Below are positions 22,701-33,976 of a stretch of DNA of 64,000 nt, piece by piece. The position numbers were made by a program, and so were the translations under genes. Source of the stretch: Macrolepiota albuminosa (Eukaryota > Basidiomycota > Agaricomycetes > Agaricales > Agaricaceae); the NCBI GenBank assembly GCA_027475525.1, contig JAMWFC010000125.1:515723-579722 (forward strand), given 5' to 3'. The notes below the pieces were generated by a model that saw nothing but the letters and a program-made list of their open reading frames with translations, was not told where the DNA came from and did not search any database. Numbering within the stretch: position 1 is the first letter of the stretch; every line of letters starts with the position of its first letter.

Positions 22701-23515
22701 TTGTATACCTTGCTGAAAGGGGGGGTGGCTCCTTCCTCGAGGTCGATGGTATGGTCATAGGGGCGGTGAGGGGAAATCTCCTTGGCATCTCCTTCGGAGA
22801 ATACATCAGCGAAGTCGTGATACTCCAGGGGAACTACTTCTCAGAGGATTTGCTCCTCGGTTTTCTTTTCCGGGGGAATAGCGTCCCCTCGTAGATGTTC
22901 TTCCGGGAGAGAAGGCGAGGTGTGTAGCTGAAACGTGGGAGTTCCATCCTTCATGAGGTGGGTGAAGGGGGTGGCCCCAATGATCCTAATGTCAAGTGCG
23001 TTCAGGTCGATTGGGGTCGCGGAGGCATTGGCCGGAGTGGGTGTGACGCGTGTCTGAGACTGGCAGGGGTAGTTCGGCCCTTTGTACTTGTTCCGAGGAA
23101 TGTTTGGGGGTCAATCGGGGGCCTTGCGGTCTCGGACGGGCATGGGTGGTGCATGCGTGGGGGGCGTGGCAGTTGTCCCAGGGGTGTCGGGCGTCGGGTT
23201 GTTTCCTAGGGCCCGGAGGTGCACGGTGGTTGAGGGGTGGTTTTCGGGTCCTGGGAAGGTCATGGTGAGTGTCCTCCAATCGATGTCGGGGTTTGTGTCG
23301 TGCAGCCAGGGTAGTCCCAGCACCATCGGGGTCAACTCGTGAAGTCGCATGACCAGGAAGTCCAAGGTGAACTCATAGTCGTTGTCCAGGGTCACGTGTC
23401 CCGAGTGAGACCTCTGGATCGGGCCAGAGGAGGAGTAACCTAATTTAAACATAGTGACATGATATCTATTTAGACTATAGCAGTGTACAGTAAGCATCGA
23501 TAATCTAGTGGAATA
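19745..23515 (-). pseudogene. pol: Element C pol: protease, RT, RNase H, integrase, chromodomain (inactive)
   Basis: Protease remnant ends GLPWLHDTNPDIDW. RT has [18 protein letters not shown] and the active site [10 protein letters not shown], where the second catalytic Asp is Asn. RNase H reads LECNASDYA where ECDASDYA is usual. Integrase has the zinc motif region (HPGIRKTL...CKPC), SLDHIVELL, VSDRGPLF and DGQTERVNQ. The C-terminal chromodomain is well preserved ([26 protein letters not shown]) and would target integration to marked chromatin. In-frame stops: TGA in RT (~22567), TAG near 22048, TGA near 21018 and TGA near 20328. All visible catalytic changes fit G-to-A or C-to-T. Non-autonomous. 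Confidence 0.85.
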
Positions 23516-23615
23516 NNNNNNNNNNNNNNNNNNNNNNNNNNNNNNNNNNNNNNNNNNNNNNNNNNNNNNNNNNNNNNNNNNNNNNNNNNNNNNNNNNNNN
23601 NNNNNNNNNNNNNNN
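23516..23615. other. Assembly gap (100 N)
   Basis: Exactly 100 N between element C protease and unrelated plus-strand coding sequence. The true distance and even the adjacency are unproven. Confidence 0.95.
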
Positions 23616-23617
23616 CT

Positions 23618-23947
23618 GACCAATCCCCTGCCACTGCTGACATATCCGTTCCCACTGGTGACACCTCTGCCCTTGCCACTGACCAATCCCATTATGCCGC
23701 TAACTTATCCGCTCTCACCGTTGCTCTGTCCCCGCTTCAACAAACATCCTCAGGGACGACTCCCGCACGAACATCTCCATCACCCCCTCAACCATCTTCT
23801 GTCCCTCCGCCAGTCCCTGCCGAGGACCCTCTCCCTGGCCCAAGGGGACGGGCTCGCAGCAACTCCCAAAGTAGTCGGCCGCCGATGCAACGGACCCGAT
23901 CATCCAGTCGGCTTACTGAGAGATGGAAGGCAACAGAAGAGAAGTAA
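23618..23947 (+). pseudogene. C-terminal fragment of an unknown gene (5' part in gap)
   Basis: An open frame enters from the gap and ends at TAA 23945-23947. It is Ser/Thr/Pro/Ala-rich, then basic near the end (GRARSNSQSS, RTRSSSRLTERW). Composition and synonymous variation between repeated PLPLTNP-like stretches in another frame argue for this frame being coding. I do not recognise the family. It converges on the cargo gene ending at 24174. It may belong to the KDZ region or be an unrelated end joined across the gap. Confidence 0.4.
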
Positions 23948-24173
23948 AGGATGGACGATTACATATTTTTTTTTTCGCTATGACAGACATTCGTACATTC
24001 TTGTAACCCTATAGTTTACAAAAATGTAATATAACATTCCCCCCTTCCCCACATCAATGACGGCGGACTGGTCGAATGACCTTAGTGCAGCTGCTACTCC
24101 TTTTGGCTGGTGTAGACATATCAATGTATCGAGCTGCATCTTCCTGTAGCATTTGTGCTTGAGACTTGCGAGG

Positions 24174-26333
24174 TCACTTGGAATTTGTTGACAATTGGTT
24201 AGGCAATGCCTTGCGCTTCTTTTGGTTTTGTAATGCCGGCCTTCCCTCACCTTCAAATTGGTCATTGTCCTCATCTTGAAGAATGTCAAGCACCCTTCTT
24301 GACACTCTATATCTAGGGGAACCATCACTAGGGCCATTAATTGGAGGGTCTGGATGGCTCCATCCTCTTTGTTGTAAGAGGTGGATGGTAGTGGCATCTA
24401 CCACTGCTGTATCATCAACACATCCGTCATGAACGGATTCATCAAGAACGGACTCGTCGTGAGCGGAAGCTGATACATTTGGTTGGGATTCGTTGTGAAC
24501 CATGGATCTGTTGTGGCACTGAGGCTGGGGAGTGTGCGGTGAGCGCAAGACAGGAGGTTCCTCCTGTAAGTCAGGCAGTGGTGTGTGTGGTATGCTAGGT
24601 GACAGGGGAAGTGTAGGCCCCCATTGCCACTCCAAGTTGGCTGCAGATCCGGTGACTAAAGCAGATCCGCCATCAGCGGCTCCATCATTAGCAATGGTCC
24701 TACTGTTGCCATCAACTACCGCAGATCCGGTGACTAAAGTGGATCCACCATCAGCGGCTCCATCATTAGCAATGGTCCTACTGTTGCCATCGACTACCGC
24801 TGATGGTGTTGGCCTCTGTTTCTAATTTTTCCCTCCATTTTTGCGTGTAGCCTTACGTGCTGCTGCTGCTGCCACATTTTTTTCACGATCAGCTTGGGTG
24901 CCGTACTCGGCAGCTACTGGCTGCTTGTGATGGTTGAGATAAACCGTCCAGCGGAAGGTGTCACCAGATCCATACTGTCCTTGACGGTCTCTCCAGAAGT
25001 TCAGCAGACGCAATAGCTCAGGCCGACCAAGATTATGAGGATCTTGGAATATCAGACCCTCTGGAAGATACCTTGAATGTATGAATTGCTGATCATTGGT
25101 CCTCACTGCCTTGTAAGGAGCAGATTCATAACGGTAACCAGACGCAATTTCTGATGGGGTGATCAGATGATGAGCAAAGGTGGAGAAAACTAGGATTCAC
25201 TGTAATGAGTATTTAGATAGTCCCGGACAAGCATTTCCAATTCTGCCCGAGTTTGAAATATATTTGGTCCTGGATCTGCTGGTAATATTGGGAATCCATC
25301 CCTATCCAGATCAAGGATGAGGTCATGGCGTGTAAGGATAGGAGGAGTCAAATCATGGGGTGATTGCATGTTGGACGGCATGTCTCTACCAAGAAGAGCA
25401 GACATGTAATCCATCATCTTCTTGTTGAGGTCACTAACAAGGTCAGGAAAGGAGTCTTGAAAGGTAGGTCGGTTAGCATGGGTCAAGTATGACATATTGT
25501 CATGACTATAATTGGTGTCAAAATTGTTTAAAGAATAATGGCACCACATACATTCTAATAGTCATGCCTTCATCTGCATACCAACCAACAACAGTCCAAC
25601 TCAACATGCCCATCTCTCTAGATTGAAGCACATCTGCATCGTCCACATGCTTCAAACCGTGCTTTCGGGCCTTCCTGGAGAGACAACGACTAGAAAGCGG
25701 AATCAAGCGGACGGATGGGGGACGGAAGGAGTACCAACTTGCGCTGAATTTCTGGCGGATTTCCTTTTTCGCTCCATTCTGCCGCCATCTTCCGTAAACA
25801 ACTTTCCTCCTGCGGTGTGAGTTGATGCATAACATTTTTGACAGCCACATTATATTGTGCAAATGCATCCAATCCCAAGGTGTTGTGATCCTTACCCCTC
25901 AACAAGTTCTGGATCTCCTTGTTTATCTCCTTTGCCATTGTCTGCCGGACAACATCTCGCAGTGAAGTTTTCAGGAGCACCTTTGGATCTTTATGCTGGT
26001 AATAAGGGCGCCAGCAATTCTTGATATACTGGACAACCTTTTATTCAAGCAAATGATGTCTAGTTCTTTGCAATGAGTTGCTGTACCTACTTTGATTCTC
26101 TCTGCCCACTCTTCCCCTGTCTTTGGCTCTGTCCCCTTAGTGGCCCAGTAGTTGAAAATATCCGTTAGGATTTTATCCTTCAAGATAGCAGTCCGAGCTT
26201 GAGGAGTAGTTGAGGAGCGGTAGAGTTCCTTGTATGGTTCAAAGATAGATCTTTCTTCCGCTGTAAATATCAGTTCCACTCGTCTTTTCTTTGGTGAAAA
26301 TATTGGTTCAGGTGGTTGCAGGAGGGCAGACAT
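24174..26333 (-). CDS. KDZ-linked cargo gene, hypothetical agaricomycete protein (five exons, internal TAG)
   Basis: Exons: 26333-26091, 26028-25739, 25674-25552, 25505-25201, 25150-24174. The first stop in frame is TAG 24824-24822, giving a clean 429-residue protein. The frame continues past it for another 216 codons, through two in-frame 78-bp repeats, to 24174, so the TAG is probably a decayed CAG. All junctions keep phase. The protein has a helical, charged N-terminal half (EERSIFEPYKELYR; LRDVVRQTMAKEINKEIQNLL; LTPQEESCLRKMAAEWSE) and a C-terminal part with FIHSRYLPEGL and FWRDRQGQYGSG. It resembles a large family of hypothetical proteins multiplied in mushroom genomes (recalled, not searched). 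It is transcribed divergently from the KDZ transposase with only ~240 bp between starts. Function unknown. Confidence 0.65.
24643..24798 (-). repeat. Two in-frame 78-bp coding repeats in the cargo gene
   Basis: Copies 24643-24720 and 24721-24798 differ at several bases and encode 26-residue units around GNSRTIANDGAADGGS. Period 78 keeps the frame, unlike the 77-bp artefacts. Confidence 0.85.
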
Positions 26334-26575
26334 GTTTGTAGACAATATAATTTTCTGCAACCACACAGTTCTCAACCAAAGGATCACATGATAAAATATA
26401 GATTTTCTGTTCAGTGTCCGTTGATGACAAACGGATTCCGTTTGTCTTTGACGGATAGGGTCCGCTGTCCGCTGGTATCTGGCCCGTCCAAATTGGGGCA
26501 TATTGCCAATATTGATGAGCAGTCTCATTAGATATCCCATACAATGGCTAGGTCCTGGCCATAGATATTTTGATC
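26334..26575. promoter_or_regulatory. Divergent promoter region between cargo gene and KDZ transposase
   Basis: About 240 bp between ATG 26333 (minus) and ATG 26576 (plus). It contains clustered TCCGCT and ACGGAT words at 26425-26475. No clear TATA box. Confidence 0.4.
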
Positions 26576-29500
26576 ATGAACCTGAACTCTCTAAAGAAAC
26601 GCAAGCGACCAAAAACAACAGTCATCAGACAAAGGGAGGAAAGGACACGACTCACTCAGAACACACGAGGGTTGCCAGTCCTCATAACACAACGGCTACC
26701 ACTGGGTCCCGCTCCCATTGTAACTGGTGCACCACCTGCGGCATTTGCAGATGATGATAACTTTGCACACTTGGACAATAATCCAACGGTAGATGATGTA
26801 GATGATACAATGCCCGTATCCATAAGGCATGTAAAGGTGATTTGAATGTATGCTATTATTGAGAGCGAATTATTCAAGTTCATACATAGACACAGGCAGA
26901 TTATCTTAACAACTTCATCAACCATGTTCCACAGTTGCTCAATGGATTGCTTGGTCGTGAATCAATGGATGACGTTACTGATTGCCTTGCTTGTCCTGAC
27001 CATTACCTCGCATGATGGCAATGCCGTGATTGCATTGGGTCAAGAATATTCTGTCGTGGATGTTTCCGCCGCACGCATGACTCCAACCTGTTTCACCGAC
27101 CTGAAGTATGGAATGGTAGGTATTTCCAACCAATGAATATGTCGGATACTGGAGGGTATTTCTATATCCAACACAATTCATTGCATGCAAACTGTCATCA
27201 AGGGAAGGTCAGGGTCAGGGCTCTTGAGGACCACAAGCGGAAAAAGGACATTCAGGAGCAAGAGTTTCTACGACTCGAATATCAACTGGATGTTGAACTT
27301 CCATCAGCGGATAGCGATCCGGGACATCCGGCAGCGCATCCATCCATGACTTCAGATTTCCTGAGCAGACTTCAGGATGCCAGCCTTGATCAAATCATGG
27401 AAGAGGAAGAGCAAGAGGACCCAGAGAATAATGTGCCAATAGAAGATATTCCAGAAGATCGGCCAGCCACGAACGGGTTCCATATGGACAGATATGATTG
27501 CTTTGGGAATCCAATACAACGGATTGTTCACACAACTGGAGTACACTACATCACTGTCATTTCATGTGAGTGTTCTGGGATGGATGTCTTGGTGGAGGAT
27601 ACCATCCGCTCGCAGCTGGTCCCCAGTACATTTGATCAGACACAAACATATTTTACAACAGCTGTGCTGGACGACTTCCGTCTGACAAATCTAGAGTGCA
27701 AAGCATCCGCCTACCAGTACTGGCAGAAAATTGCAAGAATAACTTCCCTGATTGCATCTTCTGGTGAGGTGGATAACCTTTACCGTGAGCTACGACGACT
27801 TTCTCATTCATGGCGGTGGCTGAAGAAGTTGAAGTGGGCAGGCTTTGGCCATGATGAATTGAGGCATCCCATGGGGCTGGACCATGGTGAACTTGCAATA
27901 TTCTGTCCAACTTGTCCCCAACCAGGAGTCAATCTTCCATCCAACTGGGAAGAAGATCCCGTCCGGTGGAAGTTCAATCGTTCTTTAATGATGGACGGCA
28001 ACTTCAAGGCGGATCATGTCCAACATTCTAATCCTGCTCATGATGTATGGCATTCAGAAGGCGGTGGTATGATGGCCAGGAGGGATGAGCTCACCCACTA
28101 TCTCAAGCGCGCAAAGGAACAGCCAACGGTGAGTGACATTCTTTAACTCTACCTGTCCGCCGTCCGCTCATCAATTCAATCCTGTCCGTCGGCCGTCCGC
28201 TGGACCTCCGGCTGTCCAGGGAGCTGCCTGTGAAAACACATTCAAAGCTATTGAAAAGGCCCTGATGATGAACAAGTCATGCGACATTACTGGTATTGTT
28301 GCAACGGCATGTACACGGCACGGCTGCTTTGCTCCTAATAGTATAACAAACTTGACCCGTGGTGAAGGCCAGGTTTACACAGACTTTTCCATCACATGGG
28401 CAGTTAAGACGACCAACATGGATGGGATTCAGCGTCTCCTACTGGTATATGACATAGCATGCCAGTGGTGTGTCAAATTTTCTGAACGGCTTGCCAAGGC
28501 TGGAGAAGTCCTGCCAGATAATCTACTCGTGGACTTTGCAATAGGACTTCTTCATGTCCATGGGCATAAGGAGGATTGTTTTTTCCGCTTTGCCCCGTCC
28601 TTCATTCCTGGGGCCGGTCATTTGGCTGGGGAGATAATTGAAAGTCTCTGGTCTACACTAAATAAAGTCTCACAGATGGCCTGTACGGCTACCTTGGCAC
28701 ATCGGGCAGAAATCCTTGATGATCACATGTGTGACTCAAACTGGAAGAAGCTGCTTGACATGGTTCCATTCCTATGTTGAAAGTACAGGACTGCTGTTGA
28801 GATGAGAGATGCAGCCATTCAACATTTCACTGAGCGATCCATCGGAATATCAACGGATTTACTAACAAGCTGGGAAGCCGGAATAGCTAAGGCAGAAAGG
28901 CTCAGAGAGGAGGGAAACCGTAAAGCAATGGATATTCTGAAAGCTCGTACAATGACCTTCAATAGTGCAAGTGAAGACCGAATGGCAGCAGACAGTGGAA
29001 ACCACTCAACGGATGTTGCAGCGACGGATATTCATTCCTTCTGGATTCAACTTGCCCTTGACATTGAGGAGCAGCAGTAAGGTGTATTGCTGATGGCCCA
29101 AACTATTTCACTAATTGGAAGCTCAGAATTGCAATTCAGGACCAGGTTTGCCGTTTGAATCGGCATGCAAGCAATGATGATCGGCAAAAGGTCGAGGCAG
29201 AAAGAGAAATATTAAGGGTTCAACTCAATGTCCTTGCTGCTTCTCAGGACAGGAGCGGGTTCATTGCTGGTGGAAGGCGGACTGCCCCCCTGGAACCGGA
29301 TGAAGTTCCCGGAGCCTTTGACGACAATGAAATGGCGGAAGATGGACAACCAGCGGATCCGCTGGTACCGCCGGCGGATAACCTTGAACCAACGGATGTA
29401 GTTGTTCCAGAAGATTTTGAAATCTCCTTCCCATCTATGATCATGGGTAATGTCTCACCATTAACAATGATAGAGCGCAATCTGCGCTTGATTCAAATTG

Positions 29501-30108
29501 AAAGGCTCCTGCAAGCCCTTCAGGAATTCATTGCAGAGAAATCATTCCTATATTCTCACGTCGTCCAGGTCGCCCCAAGCAAGAATGTGAAAACTCGAGC
29601 TCGCGCATCTCTTCAAAGAATCCAGGCCTCAATCCTGGTGAAGGCTCGTGCCTATGCACGATGCTGCAGTGCTCTGCTGCGACTGGAATCGGACCCCAGC
29701 ATTCAGAGAAAGTATCCAGTTCTACAGAAAGCAGATTTGAATGCAAGCACAGCTATACGAGATCCCAACATTCCTGGTTCATCAAGGATCAAGGTATCTT
29801 GGATATGGCACTCTAATTCTGATGCAGAAAATGAATCTGCAACTTATCTACGTGATAGAGCACAACGCAACAGATGGACAGAGGAATGTCAGCTTGTCAC
29901 GAGTGAAATGGAGTGGACAGTTTGGTATTTCTTCAACCAGGCAGATATTTGGTCGAAGCATGGTATGTCAGTGAAGAAAAGAGGTCTCCAGTCATATGCC
30001 CACAAAAAGGTGGCCATGTGGCAAGAATTGGCCTCGATGGCAATTGATAAATTTAGGCGGGTGCTTCCTGATTTTATTCCCCCCCAAACTGCAAGAGATC
30101 CGCTGTGA
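26576..30108 (+). pseudogene. KDZ transposase with N-terminal cysteine cluster (two in-frame TGA)
   Basis: Exons 26576-26836, 26896-28128, 28220-29076, 29127-30108; 1110 residues if read through. Exon 2 carries the cysteine cluster: CLACPDHYLA, then WQCRDCIG, then FCRGCFRRTH. The transposase core follows, with candidate catalytic acids in MMDGNFKADH, YDIACQW and GEIIESLW, plus GCFAPNS and GLLHVHGHKEDC. This order matches Kyakuja-Dileera-Zisupton transposases, which move DNA by a DDE (RNase H-like) mechanism. Two in-frame TGA codons break it: 27013-27015 inside the cysteine cluster and 28778-28780 after FLC. All three introns keep phase with normal GT-AG ends (GTGATT, GTGAGT, GTAAGG donors). 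Thus a recently lost but nearly whole transposase. Confidence 0.85.
28129..28219 (+). repeat. KDZ intron built of TCCGC-type words
   Basis: Intron 2 of the transposase (GTGAGT...TGTCCAG) consists largely of repeated CTGTCCG and CCGTCCGCT words. The same words recur across 24-35 kb, in non-coding and coding DNA. Confidence 0.7.
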
Positions 30109-30111
30109 AAA

Positions 30112-30220
30112 TGGTGGATGCAGAGACGGATTGATGTGATGGATGCAGAGACGGATTGATGTGATGGATGCAGAGACCGATTGATGTGACAGATGCAGAG
30201 ACGGATTGAACTGATGGATG
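30112..30220 (+). repeat. 25-bp minisatellite downstream of the KDZ transposase
   Basis: Four to five copies of a 25-bp unit around GATGCAGAGACGGATTGA, starting four bases after the transposase stop codon. Confidence 0.85.
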
Positions 30221-30365
30221 CAGCTTGCTGCCATCAGCGGATGATTGGAACAGATTTGTGACAGTCACGTGCAATGGAATTGTTGAAATGATGGATGCAG
30301 CTTGCTGCCATCAGCGGATGATTGGAACAGATTTGTGACAGTCACGTGCAATGGAATTGTTGAAA
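30212..30365 (+). repeat. 77-bp tandem duplication (4 of 10)
   Basis: Copies 30212-30288 and 30289-30365, identical by eye, in non-coding DNA after the transposase. Confidence 0.95.
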
Positions 30366-30433
30366 ATCACTTTTGTTTACAAGGCACAAAAATCTGATAC
30401 ATAGCAGTATCCGCTTCTACAAGCAAGAGTGCA

Positions 30434-32525
30434 ATGGCGTCTACCTCTGTACTACACAATGTCATGTCCCAAGCGACTGTACTAGAAAATTTGCAAGAGG
30501 TTGTTGACTACATCGAGTCACGCCTCATTGCAGCACTTTCCATATTTGGCAATCTTGCACCAAGTCTTGAAGCGGAAGAGGCATGGATTATCCAGCATCT
30601 AGACAAGGAGTTGGTAAGATGACTTCAAAATGTGTAAATATATTAGGATCTGACTGTGTGCCATAGAACTTTGTATTGTCATATCTGGGGGCTGCATTAC
30701 TGAATAATGTGGTCTGCAATGTCCCAGACATTATCAAAAGCATGAGCCGATTTTTCCCTCTCCAAAATCAGCAAACTTTGCCCACAGAGATCCTGGAGTT
30801 TGTTGATGGCCGTCAAGGTCTTATTAGAAATCTGTATGGCTGTGATTGGTGGAACCACATTGGCCAAGAGGATGTTCAGGTCTTAAGCAATGAAACGCTG
30901 GAGCATTGCCTTCTCGTACATCAGCAAGGCTTCCACTCTCTTGAAAGCTTCTTGGCATGCAACCGCCGGCCGCCCATGACATTGCCATCCAATGAATTGG
31001 TGTCTGTCCCAGCACCAGACGATTTGCTCCGTGTGTTTGCAGGTAGCGGATCCACCAGGGGCCACCAGCGGACACTTCTAGCCCTAGACAAGTGGCGGTC
31101 GCTGGATAGGACGGAACATGTGCCAACGGCCAACGATATGATCCGCCTGTTTGCTGGCAGCAAGTCCATTGCTGCTTCCGTTGTCAGTTCCGTTGCCAGG
31201 TCCGTGGATCCTGCTCGGACGGGCCAATTGACAGGCATCGAGTCCCATACCAACAGTATTGATGGTGAGCAGCCTGATCCTCAAGACTGCCTCTCCATGG
31301 CCCATCCTACCACTCTCCCTGATGTCGACTCTCCCCAATGGCCATCCTTGACACATATTGAACCCTCGAACGCACAACATCCATTCCACCACCTCTACAG
31401 TCAGAGTAAACCTGGACTGGTGTATGGCCCTACAATGGAAAACTCTCGCGTTGTGGTTCAACCGGCATCCCAACTTCCTTCCGCCCCAGCAGCTCATGTC
31501 CGTGGGACATTCAGGGAGCTGGGGGAAACTGACGACGACCAGGTGGATATCCCTAATCCATCCATTAGTGACCCTGACTTAGAGGGTATCCCTCCTTTGT
31601 TCATTCCTGCGGAAGAGGAGACGGAAGACGAATCTTTGCCGCCTTTGTTCATTCCTGCGGAAGAGGAGACGGAAGACAAATCTTTGCCGCCTTTGTTCAT
31701 TCCTGCGCAAGAGGAGATGGAAGAGGATTCTTTGCCTCCTTTGTTCATTCCTGCGGAAGAGGAGACCAAAGACAATGATTTGCCCCCTTTGTTCATTCCT
31801 GCGGAAGAGGAGATGGACAACAATTCTTTGCCACCTCTATTCATTGTTGGTGAAGGAGCAGAAGGACTAACAGCAATGGAGACCGTGGCGGCTGGTGACG
31901 GCGGACAAACGGAAGTCCGGAGCAGCAGACGTATGGCGACCAAGGACAAAGAAAACCTTCCGCCGCTATTTCTTGTGACGGCGGATGGAGGCATGGCAGC
32001 TGATGATGAAGAGAATCTTCCACCGCTTTTTGATGTAACGGCTCTTCAAATCCCATCTTCCCCCTTCCAACAATCTCCTTCTCCAACCCTACCTACTGGT
32101 AACAATGTCCGGGAGTGGGAGGAATATGAGTCACGTATGACTTGACGTGAGGATCAGAGAAGAATTAATGAATTGTATCAACAACGTGAGTATAATTTGG
32201 CACTGGTAATCATAGTTAATTTATTTCAACAGAACAAGAATTTCGCGCTAGAGCAAAACATGGTCGATGTAGGCCCATTGGCCCTTTCAATCAAGCTGGT
32301 CGTACTGATGATGTGTCTGTTGATATGTCAGAGTCACCCTCACCATCTTCATCGTCAGGCCTGATAGCAAACTATGAAGACATCACACTTCCCAGACCTC
32401 AAGGGCCATATACACCGGACGACTTTGCATTTTTGACAGCAGACTACCTGCTTGATGAGGATTTGTTCTATTCAGACACATTACATGAATCTAATGAAGA
32501 GGAGGAATACACATCGGACAAGTAA
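30434..32525 (+). pseudogene. KDZ-region second gene with 16-residue repeats (three exons, one TGA)
   Basis: Exons 30434-30613, 30667-32185, 32233-32525; 663 residues if the single in-frame TGA at 32143-32145 is read through. Junction phases agree (donors GTAAGA and GTGAGT; acceptors CATAG and CAACAG). The N-terminal 150 residues look folded (NVVCNVPDIIKSMSRFFP, GCDWWNHIGQEDV). The middle is Ser/Pro-rich. Residues ~310-395 contain five full copies of an acidic 16-residue unit PPLFIPAEEETEDESL plus degenerate copies. The C-terminus is acidic (DEDLFYSD, EEEEYTSDK). I do not recognise the family. The TGA follows SRMT and precedes REDQRR, so an Arg codon (CGA) is the likely original. Same strand as the transposase and 325 bp after it, so plausibly cargo. 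Confidence 0.6.
31591..31848 (+). repeat. 48-bp coding repeat array (16-residue acidic units)
   Basis: Five complete 48-bp units plus a partial one, each encoding PPLFIPAEEE followed by a variable acidic tail. The frame is kept in all units. Confidence 0.9.
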
Positions 32526-32900
32526 TTTAATCCTTAGTTACTATAATTCTTGGCTTTTCCGTTGGTTATTTTTCGTCAAGATTAACTGTCCCGTTGTGCT
32601 GCTGATATTTTTCGTCAAGATTAACCGTCCCGTTGTGCTGTTGACGAATCCATTATAAATCTGTTTGATCTGTTACCTCCAGTTGTGCACTAGAAGGAAC
32701 ATAAACTGACAATATTCTGCTAGACCACAGAACATTCTGTGGATTATACATAAATATCACTCTAGTATTGTGTACTAGGCTACAGCACTTTACTACAGAC
32801 ATTTCAATTAGTTTGGACAGGACTCAGGTCCACTAAGATTAACCGTCCCATTGTTTTGTTCCGTTATGCCACTCTCATGAACGCAAAAAACAACACACTC
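32526..32900 (+). repeat. Short 39-bp tandem repeat and AT-rich spacer
   Basis: Two copies of a 39-bp unit containing TTTCGTCAAGATTAAC (starting 32571 and 32610), with a third degenerate fragment near 32837. No gene seen in the rest. Confidence 0.7.
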
Positions 32901-32904
32901 TTCA

Positions 32905-33765
32905 ACGATTACACAAGGGGGACTCGAACCCTCGAATTGGGCAGTAGAAAGAATATAGACGTAAATAACAATTAGTAAAACAAAGTTATGTCATGTCTAA
33001 TGATGTGCACTAGTGGGATTCGAACCCGGCTCTTGTGCACAATATGAAATATCAATGTATCAATATTCCATTCGACCACAGATCCTTACCAAAAATTAGT
33101 ACAGTTTACATCTAGTGCAAAAATGCAGCAGTATAAAAAGACACCATTATACGTCATTATGGTGGACTAGGGAAGTCTGGACTAGGGGAGTCGAACCTGC
33201 CACTCCACACAATACTGAAAATTGAGTGGGTCAGATCAACTACCATAGGCCACTGACAGGCAGGTTTGACCCCCTTCTAAGTAAGCGCCTGTGGTACAAT
33301 GGAATATTGATAAATTGATATTTGATATTGTGCACAAGAGGTGGGTTCGACTCCTGCTAGTGCATATTAGAGCAGCAGGCCGCTGATGTCCGCTAGCATC
33401 ATTAATGTGATCCGTTTAAAACTCCAGAGATTTCTGCAGTGGCATGGGTTGGTCGTCTTTGCGCATGTGGTCATTCCAGATCTCGTGACTATGCGCAACT
33501 TTGTCCAACCCATACCCGCTTCAGTAATTTCTAGCGTTTTTAATGGATCAACTTGATGATGCTAGCGAGTGATGAACGGATATTTTATTAGGGCTTACAG
33601 GCCCTATTAAAATATTTGTCACTAGCAGGAGTCCAACCCGCCTCTCAATATTCCATTGTCACCATTAGACCCCATTAAGGTGGAGTAGGGGGAGTAGAAC
33701 CCACCACTGTACACAATATTGAATATCAATAAACGAATATTCCACTGAACCACTGGGACTGGTTG
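32905..33765. repeat. Cluster of tRNA-like repeats with pol III A and B boxes
   Basis: At least five units in mixed orientation: 33005-33085 (minus), 33180-33256 (minus), 33286-33366 (plus), 33612-33675 (minus), 33680-33765 (minus); a B-box-only fragment lies at ~32918-32945 (minus). The best units have a perfect A box (TGGTACAATGG, TGGTCGAATGG, TGGTTCAGTGG) and B box (GGTTCGACTCC, GGTTCGAATCC) about 40 bp apart. The middle is an AT-rich stretch starting GAATATTGAT instead of an anticodon arm. The acceptor ends do not pair well, so these are not functional tRNAs; a tRNA-derived SINE-like family is the simplest reading. Confidence 0.65.
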
Positions 33766-33822
33766 CACCGCTGATGTCAGCTGGCTCACATGCCGACGTC
33801 AGCTACCGTCCGCTACCGTCCG

Positions 33823-33976
33823 CTGGCATGCCAGCAGACAGCGGACACTCACGCACCCTCTTCCGCCCTTCCCCCTCTTTCTCCCCAGTGCCATCCTCTC
33901 TGGCATGCCAGCAGACAGCGGACACTCACGCACCCTCTTCCGCCCTTCCCCCTCTTTCTCCCCAGTGCCATCCTCT
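33823..33976 (+). repeat. 77-bp tandem duplication (5 of 10)
   Basis: Copies 33823-33899 and 33900-33976, identical by eye, in non-coding TCCGCTGG-rich DNA. Confidence 0.95.

Larger units (their letters stand above)
17096..23515 (-). mobile_element. Element C: chromovirus (minus) with antisense cargo gene, 5' end lost in gap
   Basis: On the minus strand the order is protease (~23500-23110), RT-RNase H (~22850-21300), integrase (~21290-20300), chromodomain (20260-19900), then a spliced gene on the opposite strand (17891-19614), polypurine tract (17763-17776) and LTR. Gag would lie beyond the 100-N gap at 23516. Pol carries TGA and TAG stops and catalytic-site changes, while the antisense gene is open. 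The architecture parallels element A. Confidence 0.8.

Noticed and set aside
24643..24798. Adjacent repeat as an eleventh 77-bp artefact
   Set aside because: Its period is 78, the copies differ at several bases and the frame is preserved, so it is a genuine coding repeat.
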